From Lutibacter sp. (GTDB lineage Bacteria; Bacteroidota; Bacteroidia; Flavobacteriales; Flavobacteriaceae): DNA of 64,000 bases. Made by a program: the position numbers and the translations under genes. A model generated the notes under the pieces. It saw only the letters and a program-made list of their open reading frames with translations. It did no database searches and had not been told where the DNA came from. Every line of letters starts with the position of its first letter. The first letter of the stretch is position 1. The stretch covers positions 1 to 64,000 of the forward strand of contig NZ_JABDRI010000076.1 of the NCBI RefSeq assembly GCF_013041805.1, in the 5' to 3' direction. Of the stretch, positions 44,289 through 54,039 are shown piece after piece.

Positions 44289-44296
44289 CAAAGTTA
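44289..44296 (-). promoter_or_regulatory. Putative internal -7 box before the enoyl-CoA hydratase gene
   Basis: Minus-strand TAACTTTG ends five bases before the start codon and overlaps the end of the MATE gene. It would give a near-leaderless mRNA. Confidence 0.3.
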
Positions 44297-45628
44297 CGTG
44301 TTTTTATGTAAATACTTACGCCTAAATTTCACTACTAAAATTCCTGATCTTAATAACATCCAAACGGTAAAGGCTATCCATATCGCATATAACTTTAAAT
44401 TAAAATAATCTCCAATCAAAAGTGCGGGCAAAAATCCTAAAAAAGTAGCAACTAATAGTAAATTTCTTAATGTAACCGCTTCAGCTAATCCTTTAAAAAT
44501 TCCATCATAAACAAAAGCAACTGCATTTATTGGTTGCATAACTAGTACGATCCAAAAAATACCATAAAAAGAATCTAACACTAATAAGTCCTTAGAAAAA
44601 AGTATTCCTATTGGGTAATAAAAAATAGCACAAAAAATAGCGAGAATTAATGAAATAACTATTGAATATCGGCTTAATTTAATACTTAGCGCCCACATTG
44701 TACTATAATCTTTTTCGCCTAATAGTTTTCCTGAAACTATATTTCCAACACTAGCGTAGCCATCAATAAAAAAAGCAAAAAATAACCAAATTTGAAAAGC
44801 AATTGTTTGAGCTGCAATATAATTATCTCCATATTTGGTTGCATAAGAGTTGGCTAAATACAACGCAACATTTAAAGCGATAGCTCTTATAATTAAATTA
44901 AAACTTATCGCTAATAAGTTTTTTATTTCTTTATTAAAAGGAAATGATAGTTTTAAACTGAATGGCGTTTTTTTCAAGATTAAAATAAGGGCAAAAATTG
45001 CCATTACACCTTGCGAAATTACACTTGCCCAAGCAGCTCCTTTTACATTCATTGGATTGATAAATCCTTCAATTCCATAAACTAGTATAAAATCTAAGCC
45101 TATATTTAAGACTGCGCCAACAATACTAATTACCATTGGCCAAAATGTATTTTGAAGCCCTCTAAAAACACCAAATGAAGAAAACACAAACAAGGTTAAA
45201 GGAAAACCTAAAGCGCGAATTTTAAAATAATCAACAGAATAGTTTAAAATAAGCCCCTCAGCATTATATAACTGAAATATTTGATTGGCAAAAATAATGG
45301 TTGCAACATATATTATACAACTTAACACTAAATTAATTGCTATAATTTGAGCAGGTAATGTGGCAATTTCATCTAATTTTTTCGCTCCTAAATACTTAGA
45401 AACTGTTGCTGAAATAGCCGAACGAGTTTGGGCTAATATCCACACCAAAGCCGATATAAATGAACCCGCAATACCAACTGCCGCTAACGCTTCGGTAGGA
45501 TTTACTTGAATATTTCCTACAATGGCAGTATCTGTAATTGAAAGTAGTGGCTCTGCAATACCAGAAATTATTGCTGGTATCGCTAATTTATTAATTCCTT
45601 TAAACGTAATATTTGATTTTTTATACAT
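44294..45628 (-). CDS. MATE family efflux transporter
   Basis: 444 residues with twelve predicted membrane helices in two MatE repeats. The N-terminal LAIPAIISGIAEPLLSITDTAIVG is characteristic of the DinF-like branch. A cation-coupled drug or metabolite exporter of the inner membrane is expected; the substrate is unknown. Its start overlaps the GNAT gene end by eight bases. Confidence 0.93.
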   Translation of the reverse strand: MYKKSNITFKGINKLAIPAIISGIAEPLLSITDTAIVGNIQVNPTEALAAVGIAGSFISALVWILAQTRSAISATVSKYLGAKKLDEIATLPAQIIAINLVLSCIIYVATIIFANQIFQLYNAEGLILNYSVDYFKIRALGFPLTLFVFSSFGVFRGLQNTFWPMVISIVGAVLNIGLDFILVYGIEGFINPMNVKGAAWASVISQGVMAIFALILILKKTPFSLKLSFPFNKEIKNLLAISFNLIIRAIALNVALYLANSYATKYGDNYIAAQTIAFQIWLFFAFFIDGYASVGNIVSGKLLGEKDYSTMWALSIKLSRYSIVISLILAIFCAIFYYPIGILFSKDLLVLDSFYGIFWIVLVMQPINAVAFVYDGIFKGLAEAVTLRNLLLVATFLGFLPALLIGDYFNLKLYAIWIAFTVWMLLRSGILVVKFRRKYLHKNT

Positions 45629-46127
45629 TTAATACTTTTTCATAACAAAAAAATGGAAACTCACTTTGGTTAGGAAAATAAATAGACCCCAATTTTTTAT
45701 ACTTTCGTTTTTTGTAAAATTTCTGATTTCTTTTATTCTTGCTATACGTATCTAATCGAATCGATTTGTAGCTATTTTTACTTGCAAAATTTTCTGCAAA
45801 ATCCATTAATTTTTGAGCATATCCTTTTCCTTGAAAATTTGGATGCACAGCTAAGCGGTGAATATATAGGTTTTTGTCATTTTTAGTAAGCCATTTAACT
45901 CCTGCATATTCCTTATCTTCAATTTCAGTTAAAACAATAATACCTACAATAGTGGCTTTATGAGTTAATTTCCATATTTGTTGTAATTCAATATCTTCTT
46001 GCAATACCTGCTTAGACGGATAACTATCATTCCATTGAAAAATAGCATTCTTAATCATATAATTTGCACAACTTTTTGTTATGGTATGTAACTCTTCTAA
46101 ATCATCTAATAAAGCTTTTACAATCAT
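45621..46127 (-). CDS. GNAT family N-acetyltransferase
   Basis: 168 residues. Acetyl-CoA binding motif A is clear (RLAVHPNFQGKGYAQKLMDF), as are downstream SIRLDTYSKN and a C-terminal FYKKRKYKK (the usual NxxAxxFYEKxGF position). The substrate is not predictable. It is translationally coupled with the MATE gene. Confidence 0.92.
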   Translation of the reverse strand: MIVKALLDDLEELHTITKSCANYMIKNAIFQWNDSYPSKQVLQEDIELQQIWKLTHKATIVGIIVLTEIEDKEYAGVKWLTKNDKNLYIHRLAVHPNFQGKGYAQKLMDFAENFASKNSYKSIRLDTYSKNKRNQKFYKKRKYKKLGSIYFPNQSEFPFFCYEKVLNV

Positions 46128-46135
46128 ACTTCTAT

Positions 46136-46984
46136 TTATTTCTTAAGTATAAAATCAATACTTTTCATAACTACTTTTTTTAAATGAATAGGCATTGAAG
46201 AACTTTTGTGAGGTTGAGAACTTCCTAAAGGATGATTCATTTCTTTAATAAAAAAAAGTTCACTTTTTGGATTCCATGAATGTAAATTTTTGGCTTCAAT
46301 TGGTAAAACAACTTCATCATTTTCTCCTTGGATGATTAAATGTGGAATTTTAATTTTATTTACAGCATTTTTAATAGTTAATCGAGTTTCGTTTTCTTTA
46401 AAGTTTTGAAAAAAGCTATATAAATGAGGCATCTTTTGGTTGGTTCTAGAATTTAAAATATAAGAAATACCTTGTTCTTTCCAAGCCGCTAACTGTTCAC
46501 CTCTTGGAAATCTAGCTCCAAAATCTGAAACTCCAGCCCAAGAAATAAGCTTTGTTATTTTTTTGTTTTCTGAAGCTTTTATAGTTACAATTCCACCGCC
46601 GCGTGAATGCCCAATTAATGTAATGCGTTCTGGATTAATTTCATTTTTAAACATTGGATTATTAAGTACCCAATCAATAATATCATCCAAATCATCTAAT
46701 TCTTTAATGAAGTTATTTTCACCAAATGCCTGTAAATCTGGAAAATCTATTGGGTTTTCAATGGTACCTCCATTATGGGAGAAATTAAACTTTACAAAAA
46801 AAAGTGATTTTTTAGCAAATACTTTTGCGGCTAAATTCCAAGCGCCCCAATCTTTATAACCTTTATATCCATGACAAAATATAACTAATGGTTTTTTAGT
46901 ATTATTTTTTATAAAAAATACATCTGTTGCAATTGGTTTCGCATGTTGTGTACTGTTTACTGCAATGTTTTTTATGATTTTCAT
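46136..46984 (-). CDS. Alpha/beta hydrolase
   Basis: 282 residues. The nucleophile elbow is GHSRGGG (Ser about 128), the oxyanion region is FCHGYKGYKDWGAWN, and the acid/His part is IIQGENDEVV ... EMNHPLG. No signal peptide is seen. Resembles serine aminopeptidase/S9-like esterases; substrate unknown. Gaps of eight and nine bases join it to GNAT and addB. Confidence 0.9.
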   Translation of the reverse strand: MKIIKNIAVNSTQHAKPIATDVFFIKNNTKKPLVIFCHGYKGYKDWGAWNLAAKVFAKKSLFFVKFNFSHNGGTIENPIDFPDLQAFGENNFIKELDDLDDIIDWVLNNPMFKNEINPERITLIGHSRGGGIVTIKASENKKITKLISWAGVSDFGARFPRGEQLAAWKEQGISYILNSRTNQKMPHLYSFFQNFKENETRLTIKNAVNKIKIPHLIIQGENDEVVLPIEAKNLHSWNPKSELFFIKEMNHPLGSSQPHKSSSMPIHLKKVVMKSIDFILKK

Positions 46985-46993
46985 CTATTATAT

Positions 46994-49735
46994 TTAGAAT
47001 GGTAAATTAATATTTTCGATAAAAGGTTTTTCTGAGTCTAAAATTTCCTTGATCAAATTTTTAATTTCAATCATAAAATCTTGAATTCTCTCTTCTGAAA
47101 TATCATTATCTATTCCTTTATATTTTTCAGAAAAATTCATTTTTAAAAACCCTGAATTTAAATTTTTAAATGAAATTACCCCACTTTGTAATGGTTCAAT
47201 TACTTTATTTATGTTAGCCGTATATAGATATGAATACAACATAACTTGTATGGCTTTTGTATATTTATAATCGTCCTTCATCATAGCAAAGTTTGTAATT
47301 TTTAATTGATTCGCTTCAACTTTACCTGTTTTGTAATCTATAATTCTTGTAACACCGTCTAATTGATCAATTCTATCAACAATTCCGTGTATTTTTATAG
47401 GAAAATCAATCTCTTCAATTTTAAATTGACATTCCAATTTCTCTTCTAAAGCAATAATTTTTAATTTTTTATTTTGTTTTAACAGCGCTAATTCTTTTGA
47501 TAGAAATCTATTGATATGGTTTTTACTTACCTCAAAAATTAGCTTGTTTTTACCCGTTTCAATATTACCTTTTAAATAGTGTTTTTCAAAATATTTAATA
47601 AGCAATGTATTGCTTCTTTTTTGCATTTTAACAATATTTTCTATCGTTAAAAATTTTCCAATAAAGGGTTTGAATAATTCTTCAAGTACATCATGAATTA
47701 CTGATCCCATGGTATTCACAGCAATGGTTTCTTCAACATCATTATCTTCTCTAATATCAAGTACTTTTTGCTCGTAAAAACTAATAGGGTTATAAATATA
47801 CGTTGCAAGAGCAGATGGTGATATGCCTTTTTTAAAGAGTTCTTTTAATTTTTCTAAAACTGCTGGAGTTTTTACTAATTCAAGTAACGGATTTTTATGG
47901 TGTTTAACTTTAGGGCTAATAAAAATGTGTTTAATTTCTGGGTTACTAATTTCAAGCTGCGTTAAAAATCTACTTTTTTCACCAGCACCGTAACCATCGT
48001 TTTCTGTATTATAAATTAAGTAAATGTTTTTTGCCCGTTGCGCTAATCGTTGAAAATGATAGGAGAAAATAGCATCTTTTTCTTGATAGGTCGGTAAACC
48101 GAAATATTTTTTAACGTCATAAGGAATGAATGAATGATCATTCTTTCCTGCTGGTAAAATTCCTTCGTTAACAGATGTAATAATTACCGTTTCAAAGTCT
48201 AACACTCTAGTTTCTAACATACCCATTAATTGCAGTCCTTGTAATGGCTCTCCCTGAAAAGATAGCTTTTCATTTTGTAGTATTTGGTTGAAAAATAAAT
48301 GAAGTGTTTTTAAATCGGAAATATGCTTATAGTTAAAGTTTAAGGTCTCCAATTGCTGAAAAATAGTATAAAAACGAAATAAATATTCCTTTTCAATACC
48401 AACAGTAAATTCCTTTAACTCACTTATTAAATTGCAACATTGCTTAATAATGGCATTAATATTTGTTGAAAATTCAAACAGACAAAATAATATAGAAGCT
48501 TCTTCTTGTTCCTTCGAGATAATTAAATCTTTTAATGTTTCTAAATTGATAAAAACGCTATTTTCACTTTTTATTTTAGCGTCTATTTTTAAAAGAACTT
48601 CACCATATAACTTATTTAAAAAAGGATCATTTACAAGGTTTAAAACATCTTTATAATAAAATTGTTGGTCTGTTACTTTATTAAATTTTTGTTGGTTTAA
48701 ATGCAATTTAAACAGTTTATTAAACAAACTTGCAATGGGAATATCTTTTAATGCATACCCCATAGTAATATTAATATTCTTTACGTTATTTGGTAATGAA
48801 TTTAACGTAAGGTTTAATAAGTTTTCATCTGCCAAAACCAAAGCTACCTTATTAAAGTTATCTAAATTAGAAAGTAATTCTCCAGCATACTTTATTTGAG
48901 AAATATTTTTAGGTGCTCCAATAAAATTTATATTTTTTGAATCCAATATATTGCTGTCGCACCATAAAAAATCATTCTTTTTATAATAATCCCAATCATT
49001 TTTATATTTTCTTAAAAATACACCTGCTTCATTCGAAGTGTTTAAAATCTTTTCATTGACATCCCAATATACAGAAGCTATATTGCTGTTTAATAACTCT
49101 TGAAATATATGCTCTTCAGCTTTATTTAGTGCGTTAAACCCAACAAAAACAATATGCTTGTTACTATTACTTTTTATATACGCTTCTAAATTATCTTTAG
49201 CTTCTTTATAAATTAAACCTTGGTAACCAAATTTATTGCTTTTAAGTTTATTGTTTAACTCGTAGTATAATATATGTAGATACTCAAAAAATTGAAGGTA
49301 ATTTAATGCTAACTCACTTGGTTTCTTATCTTGAAACCATTCTTCCAATCGTTTAACGTCTCTTAGATTTGTAAAAAAGTATTCAGCATTGACTAAATAA
49401 CTATCTATTTCATTAAAATCATGCAAAGCAATTGTTGCCCATTGTGAAAAGGCATCAAATGATTCAATATTTTTATTAGGAAGGCATTTTTTGTAAACAC
49501 TATAAAATTCAAAAAGTAATTGTGTGGTATCAATTAATTTAATTTCACTTATTTCTTGAATATAATTCTCAATACTTATAATTTTAGGCAAAAAAGATGC
49601 TTTAGGTAATTGTTTTAAAACCTCTTCTTTTAGAAAAACACAAGAACGTTGACTAGGTAATACAAATATTAAATTTTCATAATTCTTTTGCTTCCTAAAA
49701 ATATCATCAACAACCTTTGCAATAAATGTATTCAT
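46994..49735 (-). CDS. AddB-like exonuclease subunit (PD-(D/E)XK nuclease family)
   Basis: 913 residues, first gene of the cluster. An inactive helicase-like N-terminal half begins at NLIFVLPSQRSCVFLKEEVL with no Walker A. A C-terminal PD-(D/E)XK nuclease is shown by [20 protein letters not shown] and an upstream His in GSVIHDVLEEL. No C-terminal Cys cluster is present, so the Fe-S staple of Bacillus AddB is missing. It is expected to process double-strand DNA ends for recombination together with the AddA-like protein at 54040-57213, from which it is separated by three genes. Confidence 0.88.
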   Translation of the reverse strand: MNTFIAKVVDDIFRKQKNYENLIFVLPSQRSCVFLKEEVLKQLPKASFLPKIISIENYIQEISEIKLIDTTQLLFEFYSVYKKCLPNKNIESFDAFSQWATIALHDFNEIDSYLVNAEYFFTNLRDVKRLEEWFQDKKPSELALNYLQFFEYLHILYYELNNKLKSNKFGYQGLIYKEAKDNLEAYIKSNSNKHIVFVGFNALNKAEEHIFQELLNSNIASVYWDVNEKILNTSNEAGVFLRKYKNDWDYYKKNDFLWCDSNILDSKNINFIGAPKNISQIKYAGELLSNLDNFNKVALVLADENLLNLTLNSLPNNVKNINITMGYALKDIPIASLFNKLFKLHLNQQKFNKVTDQQFYYKDVLNLVNDPFLNKLYGEVLLKIDAKIKSENSVFINLETLKDLIISKEQEEASILFCLFEFSTNINAIIKQCCNLISELKEFTVGIEKEYLFRFYTIFQQLETLNFNYKHISDLKTLHLFFNQILQNEKLSFQGEPLQGLQLMGMLETRVLDFETVIITSVNEGILPAGKNDHSFIPYDVKKYFGLPTYQEKDAIFSYHFQRLAQRAKNIYLIYNTENDGYGAGEKSRFLTQLEISNPEIKHIFISPKVKHHKNPLLELVKTPAVLEKLKELFKKGISPSALATYIYNPISFYEQKVLDIREDNDVEETIAVNTMGSVIHDVLEELFKPFIGKFLTIENIVKMQKRSNTLLIKYFEKHYLKGNIETGKNKLIFEVSKNHINRFLSKELALLKQNKKLKIIALEEKLECQFKIEEIDFPIKIHGIVDRIDQLDGVTRIIDYKTGKVEANQLKITNFAMMKDDYKYTKAIQVMLYSYLYTANINKVIEPLQSGVISFKNLNSGFLKMNFSEKYKGIDNDISEERIQDFMIEIKNLIKEILDSEKPFIENINLPF

Positions 49736-49762
49736 TTAGCGATTTTTAGACTTGATAAAAAT

Positions 49763-49794
49763 AAAAAAACCATTCGTAAACGAATGGTTTTTTT
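49763..49794 (-). terminator. Terminator after the first OmpA/TSP3 gene
   Basis: Arms AAAAAAACCATTCG and its complement around a TAAA loop, about 55 bases past the stop at 49850 in the minus direction. Confidence 0.85.
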
Positions 49795-49849
49795 AGAATT
49801 AAAACTTTTTATTAAATCATCTAACTTGATTTAAAAATTTTAAAGTTTA

Positions 49850-51214
49850 TTAGTTCATTAATTTTACTTCAACTCTTCTGTTTTGAGATCTACCAGATCT
49901 TGTATTGTTTGAAGCAATTGGCATGTTTGGACCAAATCCTTTAGCGGTTAAATTACTAGAAGAAACTCCTTTAGAAACTAAATAATCTTTTACTGCATTA
50001 GCTCTGCTTTCAGATAATTCTTGGTTTCTTGATTTACTTCCAGTACTATCAGTATGACCTGAAATACTAAATTTAGCTGTTGTAAATTTTGCCATTATTG
50101 AAGCTGCTTCATCTAATTTAGAAATTGTTTCTGACTTAAATGTATTTTTCCCTGAATCGAAATAAACAGTTTTGAATAACTCTTCTAATTTTGCAACTTC
50201 AGCTTTTGAAATCTCTGGACAACCACTGTTAGAAGCAGGTCCTGCTTCATTAACACAATTGTCATCTTTATCTAAAACTCCATCACCATCAGTATCTGGC
50301 CAAGGGCAACCTTTATTTGCAGATGGACCTGCTACTTGTGGGCAACCATCATTTTTATCTACAACACCATCGCCATCAGTATCAGGGCAACCTTTATTTG
50401 CTTTCGTTCCTTTAGCATTAGGGCAAGCATCGTCAGCATCTGTAATTCCATCTTCATCAGCATCAGGACAACCGTTTAAAGTTGCTAAACCAGCAACATT
50501 AGGACAATTATCTTTTGAATCAATAATTCCATCACTATCTGAGTCTGGACATCCGTTGTATTCAGCTAAACCAAATACTTCAGGACAAGCATCAAAATTA
50601 TCATAAACACCATCACCGTCTGAATCAATTCCTCCAAACTTAACAACTAAACCTAAAGAGTGTTGAAAATGTTGTACAATGTTACTTTCGAAAGAATGCT
50701 TATATTTTGATTCTAGGTTTAAACCAACTTGTTCAGAAAACCAGTAATTAATACCTAAACCTGCGTTAAAAGTAGCAGTTCCAAAATCATCCAACCAAGT
50801 GTAACCTCCACCAACAGAAGCATAAGGATTAAAAGCTCCTGTATCTCCAAACGCATTGTTAAGGTCTAATCTTAAGGCTCCATCTAAAGCATAATACGTT
50901 AAATCACTTGCAGTATTATCTCCAACTTTAGTTATTTGATTGATAGATCCTCCTACTTCAAAACTAAAACCATCAACTAAATATTTGCTCACTGTAAGTT
51001 TACTTATATTTGGAAGAATATTATAATGATCTCCAACATTCACAAACTCGTCAAACCAAGCTCCATGACCTGCTAAACCAGCGTTAGTTGGATAAAAATC
51101 TACAGCATTTGTAGCAATTCCAATTGCCCAAGTATTGTTTTCATCTTGTGCATTTACATTGTTAAAACCTGCAATTAATAATAAAGCCATTAAGGCTACT
51201 TTTAAATGTTTCAT
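49850..51214 (-). CDS. OmpA family protein with thrombospondin type 3 repeats
   Basis: 454 residues. A signal peptide ends at NVNAQ (about 22). The N-terminal eight-strand barrel spans about 25-195, with conserved YDLNKxFGD-type and [12 protein letters not shown] strands. Five calcium-binding TSP3 repeats (DxDGDGV...DxCP...NGCP) run from about 200 to 335. The C-terminal OmpA peptidoglycan-binding domain (about 345-454) has [14 protein letters not shown] and NRRVEVK. It anchors the outer membrane to murein. It is a close relative of the gene at 51393. Confidence 0.95.
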   Translation of the reverse strand: MKHLKVALMALLLIAGFNNVNAQDENNTWAIGIATNAVDFYPTNAGLAGHGAWFDEFVNVGDHYNILPNISKLTVSKYLVDGFSFEVGGSINQITKVGDNTASDLTYYALDGALRLDLNNAFGDTGAFNPYASVGGGYTWLDDFGTATFNAGLGINYWFSEQVGLNLESKYKHSFESNIVQHFQHSLGLVVKFGGIDSDGDGVYDNFDACPEVFGLAEYNGCPDSDSDGIIDSKDNCPNVAGLATLNGCPDADEDGITDADDACPNAKGTKANKGCPDTDGDGVVDKNDGCPQVAGPSANKGCPWPDTDGDGVLDKDDNCVNEAGPASNSGCPEISKAEVAKLEELFKTVYFDSGKNTFKSETISKLDEAASIMAKFTTAKFSISGHTDSTGSKSRNQELSESRANAVKDYLVSKGVSSSNLTAKGFGPNMPIASNNTRSGRSQNRRVEVKLMN

Positions 51215-51272
51215 TTTATAAAATTTAAATTTCTTTTTATTATTTTAAGCATTACTAGCTTAAACATTTCTG

Positions 51273-51288
51273 CAAAAATACAAAATTA
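51273..51288 (-). promoter_or_regulatory. Putative promoter box of the first OmpA gene
   Basis: Minus-strand TAATTTTGTATTTTTG contains two overlapping TAnnTTTG boxes. A nearly identical element precedes the second OmpA gene at 52769-52784, which supports a shared promoter design. Confidence 0.5.
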
Positions 51289-51338
51289 TCTTATATTTAT
51301 TATATTTTATTCTTACCTCTTTTAATTATAGAATTAAT

Positions 51339-51375
51339 AAAAAAAAAGCCAACTTAAAAAAGTTGGCTTTTTTTT
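51339..51375 (-). terminator. Terminator after the second OmpA/TSP3 gene
   Basis: An inverted repeat with core arms GCCAACTT/AAGTTGGC plus long A and T runs, just past the stop at 51393 in the minus direction. Confidence 0.85.
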
Positions 51376-51392
51376 ATTATTATTAAATGAAA

Positions 51393-52700
51393 TTATTTCA
51401 TTTCTTTAATTTCAACCCTTCTGTTATTTAATCTCCCTGCATTTGTAGCGTTTGTATCAATAGGCTTTGATTCTCCATAACCTTTTGTTACTAATCTGCT
51501 TGCATCAACACCTTTACTAATTAAATATTCTTTTACTGCATTTGCTCTATTATTTGACAATGTCATATTTAGAGCTTCTGAACCAGTACTATCAGTATGA
51601 CCATCAACTGCAAATCTAAACTGTAATGCATAATCTTGGTTTAAAAGAACAGCTACATTGTCTAAAATTTCTGTTACACCAGGTCTGAACGAGTATTTAC
51701 CTGTGTCAAAATTAATTCCTTTAGCAGCTAAGTCAACTGTTTCTTGATCAAGGAAATTTTCTGGGCAACCTTCGTTTGAAGCAGGCCCTGGTACAGTAAT
51801 ACATTTATCTAAGATATCAATTACTCCATCCCCATCATTATCAATGTAAGGACAACCACTATTTGGCTCTGGTCCAAAAACATCTGGACATTTATCTTCT
51901 GCATCTGTAACACCATCACCGTCTTTATCTGGACAACCATTCAATTCCATTAGACCTGGAATTTCAGGACAAGCATCTTCTCTGTCTTCTACACCATCAC
52001 CATCGGTATCAGGACAACCATTAAATTCAGCTAAACCAGCTACATCTCTACATTCATCACAACAATCTTCAACACCGTCATCGTCAGCATCAGTATCTGG
52101 ACAACCATTCAACTCCGCTGGACCAGCATCTCTAGGACAAGCATCATCTCTATCTCTAATACCATCACCATCAGTATCAGAATTACCAAATCTAAACGCT
52201 AGACCAAGTGAATGTTGAAACATTTCAAAATCTATTGGAGTATTTACTTTTCTATATTCACTTCTAAGAGTTAGTCCTACATTGTTATTAAACCAAGTAT
52301 TAAATCCTGCTCCCAATTTAAATCCTAATCCGTCTTCATTTGCTAAGAAATTTTGGCCTATACCTGTGTATAAAAATGGATCAAACCATTTTGTATCTCC
52401 AAATACCTTATTTAAATCATATCTTACATTCATATCTACTGCAAAAAATGTAGCTTCAGCACCTGTACCCCAAGGTCTATCAACTCTATTACCTGAAGCG
52501 GCTAGCTCTAAGCTAAAACCTTTTCCAAGATATCTTCCTAATGAAGCATATGGAAGAAATGTTCCTGTATCTCCATCTTTAATATCAATGTAATTTGCTC
52601 CAAAAGTTGTCATCCAAGGATTTCCTTCATCCTGTGCATTAACGTTACTATAGGATACAATTAGCAACAAAGCCAGTACGGCAATTTTTAAGTGTTTCAT
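51393..52700 (-). CDS. OmpA family protein with thrombospondin type 3 repeats (second copy)
   Basis: 435 residues from MKHLKIAVLA, matching the start of its neighbour ([10 protein letters not shown]). The plan is the same: signal peptide, barrel, TSP3 repeats (about 175-310), OmpA C-terminal domain ([22 protein letters not shown]). One TSP3 repeat is odd, with CCDECRD. The frame to 52706 uses TTG and is rejected. A tandem duplication with the gene at 49850 is inferred from shared leader, promoter box and domain order. Confidence 0.95.
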   Translation of the reverse strand: MKHLKIAVLALLLIVSYSNVNAQDEGNPWMTTFGANYIDIKDGDTGTFLPYASLGRYLGKGFSLELAASGNRVDRPWGTGAEATFFAVDMNVRYDLNKVFGDTKWFDPFLYTGIGQNFLANEDGLGFKLGAGFNTWFNNNVGLTLRSEYRKVNTPIDFEMFQHSLGLAFRFGNSDTDGDGIRDRDDACPRDAGPAELNGCPDTDADDDGVEDCCDECRDVAGLAEFNGCPDTDGDGVEDREDACPEIPGLMELNGCPDKDGDGVTDAEDKCPDVFGPEPNSGCPYIDNDGDGVIDILDKCITVPGPASNEGCPENFLDQETVDLAAKGINFDTGKYSFRPGVTEILDNVAVLLNQDYALQFRFAVDGHTDSTGSEALNMTLSNNRANAVKEYLISKGVDASRLVTKGYGESKPIDTNATNAGRLNNRRVEIKEMK

Positions 52701-52768
52701 TTTCAAAAATTTAAATTTAATGTTCTTTATTTTTTTTTTAGTAAGCCGATTTATCTTAAGCTTAATGA

Positions 52769-52784
52769 CAAAAATACAAAATAA
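52769..52784 (-). promoter_or_regulatory. Putative promoter box of the second OmpA gene
   Basis: Minus-strand TTATTTTGTATTTTTG differs by one base from the element at 51273-51288. TATTTTTG fits TAnnTTTG and lies about 69 bases upstream of the ATG. Confidence 0.5.
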
Positions 52785-52814
52785 TATGAAATATTGTGTT
52801 TTTTTACTGATTTT

Positions 52815-54008
52815 CTATACGATATTCAATTTTTTTCCAACCTTTATAAATGCATTTATAGCTTTATCTAAATGTTCTTTGTCATGTGCAGCAGATAATT
52901 GAACTCTAATTCTAGCTTTTTCTTTTGGTACTACTGGAAAAAAGAACCCTATTACATAGATTCCTTCTTCTAAAAGCATATTTGCCATGTCTTGAGATAA
53001 TTTTGCGTCGTAAAGCATCACAGGAACTATAGCTGAATTTCCTTTAACAATATCAAAACCAGCATTTATCATACCTTCTTTAAAATAGTTTGTATTCCAT
53101 TCTAGCTTATCTCTTAAAGAAGTGTCATTAGAAATTAATTCAAACACTTTTAATGATGCCCCAACAATTGCTGGTGCTAAAGAATTTGAAAATAAATAAG
53201 GTCTTGACCTTTGTCTTAACAATTCAATAATTTCCTTTTTACCAGTTGTATAACCACCCATAGCGCCGCCTAGAGCTTTTCCAAGAGTTCCAGTTACAAT
53301 ATCAACTCTACCCATTACATTTTTTAACTCTAAAGTACCTCTTCCGGTTTTTCCAATAAAACCTGCCGCGTGACATTCATCTACCATAACAAGTGCGTCA
53401 TATTTATCAGCTAAATCACAAATTTTATCTAAACTTGCTACAATACCATCCATTGAAAAAACACCATCAGTAACTATTATTTTAAACCGATGCTCTTTTT
53501 TATTGGCAGCAATAAGTTGATCTTCTAATGAAGTCATGTTATTGTTTTCATATCTATACCTTGCTGCTTTACATAAACGAACTCCATCAATAATTGAGGC
53601 GTGATTTAACGAATCTGAAATTATGGCGTCTTCATTTGAAAGAAGAGGTTCGAAAACACCTCCGTTTGCGTCAAATGCCGCTGCATATAAAATTGTATCT
53701 TCAGTTTGATAAAACTCTGCTATTTTATCTTCTAATTTTTTATGAATATCCTGAGTCCCACATATAAAACGAACGGATGACATTCCAAAACCGTGAGAGT
53801 CTAACGTATCTTTTGCAGCTTTAATTATTTCCTTATTATTTGAAAGTCCCAAATAATTATTAGCGCAAAAATTTATTACTTCTTCACCTGTACTAATTTT
53901 AATTACAGCATCTTGTGATGTAGTGATAATACGTTCTGATTTAAATAAACCAGCCTCTTTAATTTCCTTTATTTCTTGTTGTAAATGTTGTTGTATTTTG
54001 CCGTACAT
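52815..54008 (-). CDS. kbl: Glycine C-acetyltransferase (2-amino-3-ketobutyrate CoA ligase)
   Basis: 397 residues, full length. A PLP enzyme of the alpha-oxoamine synthase family that splits 2-amino-3-ketobutyrate to glycine and acetyl-CoA in threonine breakdown. Lys244 ([14 protein letters not shown]) is the PLP lysine, with [10 protein letters not shown] and [12 protein letters not shown] also present. No threonine dehydrogenase gene is next to it. A TAATTTTG box sits 18 bases upstream, within the short gap to addA. Confidence 0.95.
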   Translation of the reverse strand: MYGKIQQHLQQEIKEIKEAGLFKSERIITTSQDAVIKISTGEEVINFCANNYLGLSNNKEIIKAAKDTLDSHGFGMSSVRFICGTQDIHKKLEDKIAEFYQTEDTILYAAAFDANGGVFEPLLSNEDAIISDSLNHASIIDGVRLCKAARYRYENNNMTSLEDQLIAANKKEHRFKIIVTDGVFSMDGIVASLDKICDLADKYDALVMVDECHAAGFIGKTGRGTLELKNVMGRVDIVTGTLGKALGGAMGGYTTGKKEIIELLRQRSRPYLFSNSLAPAIVGASLKVFELISNDTSLRDKLEWNTNYFKEGMINAGFDIVKGNSAIVPVMLYDAKLSQDMANMLLEEGIYVIGFFFPVVPKEKARIRVQLSAAHDKEHLDKAINAFIKVGKKLNIV

Positions 54009-54025
54009 TGTTATTGTATTTTTTA

Positions 54026-54033
54026 CAAAATTA
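54026..54033 (-). promoter_or_regulatory. Putative -7 box for kbl
   Basis: Minus-strand TAATTTTG in the 31-base gap between addA and kbl, 18 bases before the ATG. Confidence 0.35.
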
Positions 54034-54039
54034 TAGTAA

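Noticed and set aside
50172-50606. Plus-strand 144-residue frame with repeats
   Set aside because: It is the antisense of the TSP3 calcium repeats of the OmpA gene and simply mirrors their periodicity.
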